A program made the translations under genes and the position numbers. From Antedon mediterranea (Eukaryota; Echinodermata; Crinoidea; Comatulida; Antedonidae), in assembly GCF_964355755.1 (NCBI RefSeq), contig NC_092672.1, positions 18,162,501 to 18,226,500 of the forward strand: a DNA stretch of 64,000 nucleotides, in the 5' to 3' direction. The notes under the pieces were generated by a model that made no database searches, was not told the origin of the DNA, and saw only the letters and a list, made by a program, of their open reading frames with translations. Shown in pieces: positions 22,801 to 34,800 of this stretch. Within the stretch, counting starts at the first letter, position 1. The number at the start of each line of letters is the position of its first letter.

Positions 22801-25800
22801 AATAATTTGTTCACCTTTAAATGGTAACAAATGTGAAAAATAAGTAGATTCTAACAATGTTAGCGCCCTGCTATAAATATTGCATATTGCATTGAACGCA
22901 CAAAACAAATGGAATAATCATAACTTTTCAACAAAAATACTGGGTCTATTTTGTCATAAAAAGAAAGATAATTAATGCAGCAACTAGACAGTACCAGGCT
23001 ATAGCTAGCGTACAGCAACTAGACAATACCAGGCTATATCTAGCGTACAGCAACTAGACAATACCAGGCTATAGCTAGCGTACAATGTTTGTAACAATAC
23101 TAGCAGGTGGGTGGGTTATAATACTATCTAATAGAGGATATTTAAATCCTGTATAATTGTTTCCTTGATCTGGAAAAACCTCTGATTTTCTTGCCAACAC
23201 AAGATGCCATGGGTACTCTATGATTTTTACCAACGCACCCTCAACACCATCGAATAAATTGCCGGTAGGCTGTGTAACGGTATCGTCTGATAAGAGAAAC
23301 AAAAATGTATAAACAAATCAATGTATAATTGTGTCCATTTAAAAACTACTGTATACAATGTATGTGTTTACAATACATGCCTACTCACTGTTGTCATAGT
23401 CATTGTATGACAAAGTATATACAGTACTTTATTGATTTAACAATGTCAGTATCATTCATATTGTCTATTCTTTTAATTGTGTAGAGTACCTTTCTATTCC
23501 ACCCTCTACCATTTGCTCCGGATCGCGACACATACTGCCATTAAGAGATTTGTAACATGGATTTAATATCACGGGCTCAAACCATAGGTGAATTGTAATG
23601 CAATTTTAAAAAAGACTATTATATAGCATTTCCTTAATATGTTTAATGCTTAAAATGTAAACATGTTACTACATAAATGAACTAGAAAGCCACTACGAGA
23701 GTGCATACCTCCGCCTACTGTAAAATTCTCCTACATAAGATTTCTCCGGTAAAATAAACACCTGTGAGTTGTACTAGTACTACTAGCCAGTTGGTTAAAT
23801 TACTGGTAAATGGAATGCAGTTTATGTCGGTATTAATTATTATTAGTATTATTATTACCCTAATTTTTTTTAAATCTATATAGTCTAGTAATAGTAGGCC
23901 TAGTAATGCACTGCAAGGTCTTGCTAGCCTAGGTTGGGAACAATTTAATTGTAGTCTGGTAGGCCTAGTTAGGGCACTCACCTTACTAATAATAGGTCTC
24001 TAGTCTAGCCTAGTACTACTCTACAGTACTACTCTACTACTAGTTAAGTAGGCTAGGCCTAATGTAAATCAACTACCAAGTACCATTACAAACCTAACTT
24101 ACCATTCTCTTCCATGCCTTGTATGCAGGTTTGCAGGTGATCCAAACCGTTCTAGGTCCCTTGCCCGGCGAGTCTTTAGAAAGCTCTCTGTCCCCAGAGG
24201 GTAATCCCGGTCTTTCCTCTGGACTTTGTGAATTATTCTCAAAAGGTCTTGCGCCTACTACTACTAAACTAGTAGATTTTACTCTAACTCGTCATCCACA
24301 TCACACATCACATCACATCAATGGGCTTTCATCTCCACTAATATCCATGCCTAACTAACGCGATTTACACAGTAAAGATTAGATACCTCTGTCGCATGAA
24401 CGAAAATTAAAATGTCGTCATTCAAAAATAAATACTGATTAAGCTAACTTACTTATCCAAGAATAAAAATTCAAAGGCATAAGTAATTAATTCCATAGTT
24501 TGTGTCAATGATTTACTTTAAAATTCCTATCTCTGTAACACAAAAGTTTCTTTTAGTGATGTCACAAAAAGGTTTTCACACGTTCCGATCCCAAGGGGCA
24601 TTTTGAGGGGGTTGTCGTCGTCCAAAACATTTAGTATGACAAGCTTAAAACAGATTGATCTACACGTTGAGCCAATAAAATGATATTGCGAGCTCAGTAT
24701 GTAATGTGGTCTTTACATACACATTTTTATTTATAATCATTTAAGACTAAAATAAACATGTGTGTGGGCCATGGTATTAAAGAAAAAAAAATGTAACCTC
24801 CGTCTGAATCCTAAGTCCACATGCACAAAATATTACACCTTTATTTTCCATAAGTCCATTTCTAAAAAAAAATTTAAAAAATGAATGTTGCATATTCAAA
24901 TAATTTCATTGCTTGTCAGATTCAAAAGTTAATTTTTTGACTGCAAAACATTGGCCCAAGACGACTATGATTTTCACTCTTTGAAATAAACTATTGCAGG
25001 CAACGACTGTACAGTGTGCATAGTCTAAGAGGTCTTTTGTTATCCCGTTATCCAATGCGTTCTAATAGAGACATGCGCAGCACTTGTACTTTGCAATTTC
25101 TAGTATAGGCTAATGTATAATTTATATTGCTAACTGAACATATAATAAAATAGAATAAAATAATTAGATTATTGGTAATGTTTCATTATAATAGATTTAC
25201 ACTAACCTCTTACAGATAGGACAGGTGACTACTTCTTTAGTATGCATATTAGCAACTGATGCACACAGCACTTCTTCCTCATGCTTTAAATGTGCCTCAT
25301 ATTCTCCAAGTAAAGTTTGCTCTAAATCAAGTAAAATTATTTAAAATAAATATTATCAGGCAGCCTAAACAACATTACAATATTAGTTATAATGCAATTA
25401 GAAAAGCTCTGCAAACTTATATTTGTGTGTGTTTGAAGTATAGTACAAGGTACTGTAAATAGATTACATTATTCCATTGTCTCCAAAGACGGACACATAC
25501 TGTACATATATCCGACAAAATAAATTTTAAGACTGTTTTTCTTTTCTTTAAATTTTAAAAGTTTGTTCAGATAAATGAACATGTATTACATGTCAAGCGT
25601 ATGTTTGGCGCAATCTTTATTATATATTTTGTATTCTATTCATGGTTCCATGTTGCTGTCATATCCATCACATTTATGGAATATACAAAGATAGAAAAAA
25701 ACGGGTTACGAATTATAAAATTATTAATTCTTTGATACTATACAGTATTTTTTTCTCGATTAATAAAAAAAATGATTGTTTTAACATATTAGTATGATGT

Positions 25801-28800
25801 TATAAATGTCTTCTTTAAGATTTGATTTGAGTATGTTTACAAAAAAAAAAAACCCAGATAATAACAAAAAGTCATATCTGTCACTGGCCGTCATCCCCGT
25901 CACAACAACAAAAATGGGAAATGTGACGGAGATGAGCGTGATGGAGATGATGTATTTAGCCTGGACAGCCCAGCAGACATACTGCTAGATACCGTGAATA
26001 TATTGTACTTCCAGTTAAAAAAAGACCAGACATTATAATTATTTAATGAGTTTTATACTGTTCAGATATGACGTTCAATAAAGGTACGCAACTGTAATTT
26101 GTCTAAAACCTCATTTTCTTTTTTTTTATCTTTTAATTTTATTGAAAATAATGTGCGGCTAGTTTTATTTCCATATCTTCGCACGTTTACAACACACAAT
26201 CAATTTTTCCCCACCTTTCCTTAAACTATAGACGGGACATTTAAAATGTGTGACAATTATATGACACAAAACTGCGGGAAATTTTCATGAACAAAAGTCC
26301 TGTTATAAAATATATGCAGCGATCATAAAATTGAAGATGTACGATTGGCACATGAGGTTTTAGGGGGTTGCCCAAAACATTTTTATAAAAATTAACAATA
26401 TCAATGTTATTATCTTTGGTTTATGTAAATAATTATTAAGTTAAGACTTTGTGTAACTTGGTAACTACTGGGTGTATTGGAATATTTTTTGTGCCAAACT
26501 ACTCAGAAGACCCATATTTCTATCCACTCTAATGGGCAACTTTTGCAAAAGTGGACGGAAACCCCTTTTCTGACCACTGGTCAAGAAATTGGCCATATGA
26601 ATATCTGATTCTCAGCAACCACTGTCAGAAAGTGATAATTGTGGTCTCAAATTACTCGCAAAGTATATGTTTCTATTTCTTCTAATGTAATAAAAATCAT
26701 AAACTGTCAATAAACCCCTAATTTTGACCTTTGACATATAGCTGGCACAAACATTTTGGCTTGGAGAACACTTTTCATATCTCAGAAATTGTTGGGCGGA
26801 TATGGTTGTAGTTGGTGTCAAAATACTCAGATACACATTTCTATTCACTTTAATGGACAACTTTCGCCAAAAACGTAAGACTTTATTTTTTATCATTGGT
26901 CAAGAAAATAGTTCATATCAATATCATTCTCAGCAACTATTTTTGCGCGTAGCACACTTTTTTAACAACTAGCGAATGTTGTCTTGCTTAATATCAAGAT
27001 TTAAAATGCTGAAAAAAATATCTTGATACCATGTTTACTTCCAGAGATATCTCAGTCTAAAGTTTTGGTTGTTACAATCAGTTTTTTGAGAAATGCTTTT
27101 AAAGGAAAGTAACAGGAAATGACAAATACAAACAAATAAATAGGGCAATAAGGGTATTCTAATTGTTTTATTTCAATGAAACTTCGCACCTTTGTTAATT
27201 AACTATTGTTCTATTATGAACAATTTTCATTAAAATCAACAAGTGTTCAATTTAAGCATAAACATGATAGGTTTTATAAAAATCATAATTTACACCATCT
27301 TTTTATCCAACATGCCACACAGATGTTAAATTGTATTTATTTATTTGTCTCAAAATATAAAAACACCAAGGTAATGTAAATAAATATTGTTTCAGCTATC
27401 ATTTTCTGTAAAAATAAATTTGTTTTTTATTGTTTTTGGCTATTTCTACAAATCTACACATGCGACTTATGTCCAATTTCGCTTGCTTGTGCCACATATG
27501 TTACCAAACAACCACCGCACATAACTCCCTCCATCCCCAACACCTCTTTGAATTATAATCCATCCCGATAGGCTCCTATGTACAGGATTTTAAAGCAATG
27601 ATCACAAATATAAACATATACATTGTGAACAATTGGACACCAACATTGGCTCCCTACGACAACTATTTATCAATTTATATTATTACAATATTAAGAAACT
27701 TATAAATTTATGTCAATAACCACACTTCCAGTCATTTTCAAGCAAGCTCAGAACTGTTAAACTGAATATAAATATACATCTTGGGAACAATTTGCTCCTA
27801 CTGTAGTTTTAATTCTGTCAGACATTAGATATGGCGAACAGAGGTCAAAATTGTTGAAAATGGGTTTTCCAGTAAATTTTTAAACAAATATTCTATTACT
27901 ATTAGAGCTAATATAACCACATACATTGTGAACAATTTGACACCAAAATTAACTCAATACAATATTCATGTTTGTATGAAAATAGTGGCCATTTTGTTTA
28001 CGTGATAAACAGCACAGTAAAATACATGATAAACATGATATTTCTCAGTTTTAATCTCAATAACTTCAATCTACACCAATGTCCACAATCAACTATCAAA
28101 TGATTCAAAAGTGCATTTCACCAATAAATGCATTAAAAGTAGACGCATTCCACTCTCCATTACTGATGCTCTTTTGGCGCTCCATAGAAACGAAAATATT
28201 GAACATTGAGTATGCGAAATTTGTGAATAGTGTGCGAGAAACACATCTGTAAACCAATGTTTATTTATAAATAATACCAAGTATTTATTTGTTCCTTTTT
28301 GTGTTAATCTCTTTCATAAAAGTATGAGGCCTAATTCTAAGGTGTGGTATTCAGGTTAAAGTTAGTTGAATTTGGAGTCAAAATACAAGGCAGGTGTGAA
28401 AAGGAAACACCCCTGAAACCAATGCAATAAATATATAACAAACAAACCGTCAAGTTTGTTTGTTGTGAAACAAAGGTTTATATTTACTCTTATACCACGC
28501 CTTTGAAACAGGTGAAAATATTGTGAGTTTATTTCTGTTTGTAATAAATATTTAATTAAATTTATAGTAAAAAGCATTAATAAATGAAACCTACTATGTT
28601 TAAAATTATGTATAGATCAGCTATTATTGTTTTTAAGCTGTCGTAGAATTTGTAATCTAAGGTCTTGGGTCTTACTGTACATTTTGTGATCTTAGGTCTT
28701 AGGGGGTTTTAGGTTTTGTGGTCTTAGGTTTAGTGGTCTTAGGGGGTCTTAGGTTTAGTGGTCTTAGGTTTAGTGGTCTTAGGTCTTAGGGGGTCTTAGG

Positions 28801-31800
28801 TTTAGTGGTCTTAGGTCTTAGGTTTAGTGATCTTAGATCTTAGGGGGTCTTAGGTTTAGTGGTCTTAGGTCTTAGGGAGTCTTAGGTTTAGTGGTCTTAG
28901 GCCTTGGGGTGTCTTAGGTTTAGTGGTCTTAGGTTTTGTGACACCCTTAATGATACAATCTTTTAAGTTGAACTCTAGCTGCTGTAGTATCCACCTATTA
29001 CTGTACCTAGAAGGCCAAAGAGAAAAACCAGGCATAGTATAATAAGAGCTGGGCGTGAAAAACATACTAAAAATAATCATATCAATAATCAATCTCTAAT
29101 CAATAATCATTTCTGGATTTATCAAACTCTCTCTTATCTAAAAACAATATCAAATTTTGCAGTATTAATATAAGATCATTTAGGAAAAAAAACAACAGAA
29201 TTTGTAGATTTCGTTTCGGAAATGTGGTTTAAACCAGAAGAAACATCAGTTATAGGAGATATTACGACCAACAGATACTCTCTATGTAGGTACTAAAAGA
29301 GGTGGTGGAGTTGCACTTCTTTAAAGTGAAAGCATAGTGGTTAAATGTTATGAAACAGGATTATTATTACCAAAATCAGTTAAACTGCTAAATATCATCC
29401 TCAAAGCGAAAACGGGTTGCAGTCTAAATGTTTTCACTGAAGAATTCTCAACTTTGGTTGATCACTATTTATTGAAGCTCCCATACGTTGGAGACTTTAT
29501 CATCCATGTGGATATGCCAAATGATGCAGATCACTTTCAGAATCTACTTGTGGCAAGCATCTTCAACAGCATGTGTCTACACCTACACACCAACATGGTC
29601 ATACATTAGACTTGGTGATAACTCGTTCATCTGATCCTCCTGTTTTCTCAAACCTTAATGTCATTGATGGTATATCAGATCACTATGCAATCACATGTAA
29701 GAAGCCACCAGTAATCACCAAATCCATCGCAACTCTGGAATGCTATAAATTTTAAACATTGTGTAAGGATATCACACAGTCTGATCTTGGAACCTCGCTC
29801 TCAAAGCTTGATTTATCAAGTAAAGTATGACTATATATCACCACTTTGAGTGAACTTCTTGACAAACAAAAAAAAGAACAGTAAAGGTCCGACCAAAGAC
29901 GAGTTGGTATAACAGTGATATTTATGCTGAGAAAAGAACAAAGCGTAAACTTGAAAAGAAATGGAGAATCTGTCATCTTGAAATAGATCGTCAAGCTTAC
30001 ATTGCACAAAAGAGGAACGTAAATTCCATGTTAAGAAAGGCAATAAGCCAACTACTAGATTGGCTTGTGTGAAGAACATGCAGCAGATCAGAAAAGACTG
30101 TGTAGGCGCAGTCATTCCAATAATAACAGAAATCATTACCATTCTCTTAATACCGGCATAGTCAAGTTGTTGTTGTTTTAAGAAAAAAAACATAGAAATT
30201 CTGTTTGCTCTGTTGGCAGGACACAATATCCAACGGACACAACATGCACTAAAAAAATAAACATTACAAAAAGTGTCTACATTATGTCTACGGCTCTAAT
30301 AGCTCCTGGAAAGAAACTGTTTGTAAATCGTGCCTTATTGGCCTTAATAGAACAAAATCGCTGACCGCTGCGCATCGACTGGAACATACTAAAGGCCGGA
30401 TGAAATTGATCATCTTTGATAGCCACTGCCTTTTTCAGAAGACGATCCGAAAATATGTTCTCCAAAGGCAATTGTGCAGATCCAATTATATGCGATGCAG
30501 TCTTGACTATTCTATTTAGGTCATGTGTTTCATTTTCGGTAGCGTTATAGAACCATACCGATATGACAGTTACTGTAGTAGGTAACAGTCATAGGTAAAT
30601 AAAGAAAAAGAAAGGGCGACACTACACAGCCCTGTGGTACACCTGTATATAATAGTGCTAGATGAACTGAAAATTGCTCATGCTCGTCCTTCAATAAAAA
30701 ATCAAAACAAAAATTACCGCCCGGTGTCGAACCTTTCTTTTCTTGGAAAGACCTCACTCATTACTCCATATCTTCTATTAGAGCATTATATAAATGAGAA
30801 TAACCAGTCAGCATATCGTGCATGTCATAGCATAAAGAGTTCCCTTTTAAAGGTACAGAATGATTTGTTACAAGGAAAATAATGCTATTAGTGTTGTTGG
30901 ATTTGTCAGTCGATACAGACGGACATAACCCGTCTGAAAAATTGCATTGGCATAAATGGTGTTGCTCTTACTGGTTCCAGTCATATCTTACAGAAAGACG
31001 TCAACTTGTCTGTATCAATAATGCATTCTCAGATGAAGTTTGTCTGGAATATGGTGTACCACAGGGGTCAGTTACACAAACACAGTATACATAGGAATAT
31101 GGTGTACCACAGGGGTCAGTTACACAAACACAGTATACATTTCCATTTCTATGCAGATGATAAACAGATTTATGTGTCAGTAAATCCAGTTCAGAGGGAT
31201 GTTGCTGCAGCAATCAGTAAGTTGGAAGCCTGTATAAAAGATGTTCATAATTAGATGACAACAAATTAACTAAAGTTGAATGATGGAAAGACCAAGTTTA
31301 TCATCGTCGAGTCCAAATGTAACATATCCAAAATCAACATCACACATATCAGAATCGGAAACTCTAATATTGCTCCCTCATTGGTGGTCCAGAATTTGGG
31401 AATCATGCTGAATAGTAATCTGACTATGGAAGCACAAATAACAACTGTATCTAAAGCAGCATGTATATTGATCAGGAACCTTGGTCGTATTCGCAGTAAT
31501 CTTAATCTTAACAGCTGAATTGATTGTACACTCATTTTTCACTTCTAAAATTGACATTGGTAATGCCTTGTTGTATGGCATACCAAAATCTCCAATACAA
31601 CGTATGCAGCGCTTGCAAAATATGGAAGCTAGAATTGTGACTTACATATGATCATATAACTCCTGTTCTGATAGATTTTCATTGGTTGGCTGTTCAACAA
31701 CGTATTAAGTATAAACTGGCGTTGTTCATTTTTAAGATCCTAAATGACAGCACTTCAGCTTACTTATCTGACCTTGTGGATCGTTATGAATCATCCCGCA

Positions 31801-34800
31801 GAGGCCTACGATTATTGTCACAAAACCTTTTTCAAGAGCATAGAGTCAAAAATCAGTGAGGCCACAGATCTTTTTACGTTGTAGCCTCAAGTGTATGGAA
31901 CAGTTTACCAGCAACAGTTAAATGCTTCACTAGTTTCAAGACCAACCTGAAGACGTCGCTATTTGCTGATGTACTCATACGTTGCTAATGCACAAATCGC
32001 CATGAGCTCCACATGGGTGGGGCACACCGGCGCTATACAAGTTTTCATTTATTATTATTATTATTGCAGTTTCGCACCTAAGAGAGATTTCACGGTCACC
32101 GCAGCGCTGCAGGTGAATGAGAGATTGTGGGCGGAAAGTGCAGTTAGCACCGGGCCGCCATTGACGATTGAGCACAGAAGAGGAATGTAAATTCCATGGT
32201 AAGAAAGGCAAAGGCCAACTACTACATTGGCTTGTGTGAAGAACATGCAGCAGATCAGAAAGGACTTTTTAAAATTGTTAACCAACTCCTTCATCATCGC
32301 CAGGTATCACCTCTCCCAGATAGTCTTTCTGACTTAGATCTTGCGAACAGGTTCTGTCAGTTTTTCACAGACAAGATCAAGATCATCAGAGATGACTTCA
32401 AGATTGATGACATGTCATTTAATGAGCCTGTGACAGCTGTTCATCAGCATCTCACAACATTTACACCAGCATCTCAAGATGAGATCCGCAACATTCTGAT
32501 GAAATCACCAACAAAATCATGCAGGTTAGATCCAGTTCCTACTTCTATACTGAAGAAGTGTATAGACGCAGTCGTTCCAATAATAACGGAAATCATTAAC
32601 CATTCTCTTAATACCGGCATAGTGCCAGATGAACTGAAAATTGCTCACGTTCGTCCTTTAATAAAAAAGCAAAACTTGGATCATAACACGCTGAAAAATT
32701 ACCGCCCGGTGTCGAATCTTTCTTTTCTTGGAAAGACTCTGGAGCGTGTAGTGACATCACGCATTACTCCATATCTTCAAAAGCATAATTTAAATGAGAA
32801 TTACCAGTCGGCATATCGTGCATGTCATAGCACGGAGAGTTCCCTTTTAAAGGTACAGAATGATTTGTTACAAGGAATGAATGATGGGAAAATAACGCTA
32901 TTGGTGTTGTTGGATTTGTCAGCAGCGTTTGATACAGTTGATCACCAAAGACTGATAACCCGTCTGAGAAATCGCATTGGCATAAATGGTGTTGCTCTTA
33001 ACTGGTTCCAGTCATATCTTACAGGAAGACGTCAGCTAGTCTGTATCAATGATGCATTCTCAGATGAAGCTTGCCTGGAATATGGTGTACCACAGGGGTC
33101 AGTAATTGGGCCTGGCCAGTTTTCCATTTATACGCTTCCCCTTGGTGACATTATTCGCAAACACAGTCTACATTTCCATTTCTATGCAGATGATACACAG
33201 ATTTATGTGTCAGTAAATCCAGTGCAAAGGGATGTTGCTGCAGCAATCAGTAAGATGGAAGCCTGTATAGAAGATGTTCGCAATTGGATGACAACAAATT
33301 ACCTAAAGTTGAATGATGGAAAGACAGAGTTTATTATCGTCGGGTCTAAATGTAACATCTCCAAAATCAACATCACACATATCAGAATCGGAAACTCTAA
33401 CATCGCTCCCTCATCGGTGGTCCGGAATCTGGGAATCATGCTGGATAGTAATCTCACTATGGAAGCACAAATAACAACTGTATCCAAAGCAGCATGCATA
33501 TCGATTAGGAACCTTGGTCGTATTCGCGGTAATCTTAACAAGAAAACAGCTGAATTGATTGTACACTCATTTGTCACTTCTAAAATTGACATTGGTAATG
33601 CCTTGTTGTTTGGCATACCAAAATCTCAAATACAACGTTTGCAGCGCTTGCAAAATATGGCAGCTAGAATTGTAACTTATACAAAATCAAACGCTCACAT
33701 AACTCCTGTCCTGATGGATTTGCATTGGTTGCCTGTTCAACAACGTATTAAGTACAAACTTGCGTTGTTTGTATTCAAGATCCTAAATGACAGTGCTCCT
33801 GCTTATTTATCTGACCTTGTGGATCGTTACGAATCATCCCGCAGAGGCCTACGATCATTGTCACAAAACCTTCTTCAAGAGCGTAGAGCGAAAAATCAGT
33901 GGGGTCAGAGATCTTTTTACGTTGCGGCCGCAAGTGTATGGAACAGCTTACCAGCAACAGTTAAATGCTCAACTAGTCTAAACAGTTTCAAGACCAACCT
34001 AAAGACGTCGCTATTCGCTGATGTTCTCGCACGTTGTTAATGCACAAAGCGCCATGAGCGCCACATGGGTGGAGGATACCGGCGCTATATAAGTTTTCAT
34101 TTATTATTATTATTACATGGACGATTTAATTGTTGATCGTACGTGGGATCCAGTGAACTGTGCATCCTGTGTAGCATGTCATGGTACGTGGGACCCACTG
34201 AACTGTGCATCCTGTGTAGCATGTCATGGTACGTGGGACCCAGTGAACTTTGCATCCTGTGTAGCATGTCATGGTTGCTGTGCTTTTATTTTATTCATAT
34301 GTTCTTTTTTGATACCAAAAATATACTGTTTAGCATTTTTATGGTGGACAATTATAAATCCTAATCATTTTCGTGGACCGATCGGCTTCCCTTTATTTTT
34401 AGAATGGGTCCGATCGTCCACACAGTTGGGTATTTCCCCTCGCCTAATGTTTTTTAATGAATTTAAATAATAAATTAAAATTTGTAAATAGTAATAGTAG
34501 TTAGTAATAATAAATTGTTTACCTTCTTTCATAAGCTCCAGTTGAATTTCTTCCATAATGCTTAGAACTGTGTCAATATCATCTATCTCTTCTACAAGCT
34601 GCAAAAAAAAAGTCATACAGTAAGTCCCACGCAACTGGTGCGAGACCCAATCTTATGATCCCGCGCCATGCACCTAAAATGTTATTGTTTTAAACAAATC
34701 TCAATTTTTTTTTTATTACTGCCACAATAACATAAAAATCAACAACTTTATTGGGAGTAGGCATACTGTATGTTATGGATTATGCATGTTTCAGGCCTGG

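Noticed and set aside
24119-24358. Plus-strand 79-codon frame as a separate gene
   Set aside because: It overlaps a minus-strand segment with a strong donor beside the P2X7-C relic and has no domain.
34117-34470. 117-codon frame with repeated SCVACHGTWDP
   Set aside because: A 45-bp tandem repeat keeps the frame open; no conserved protein is recognised.
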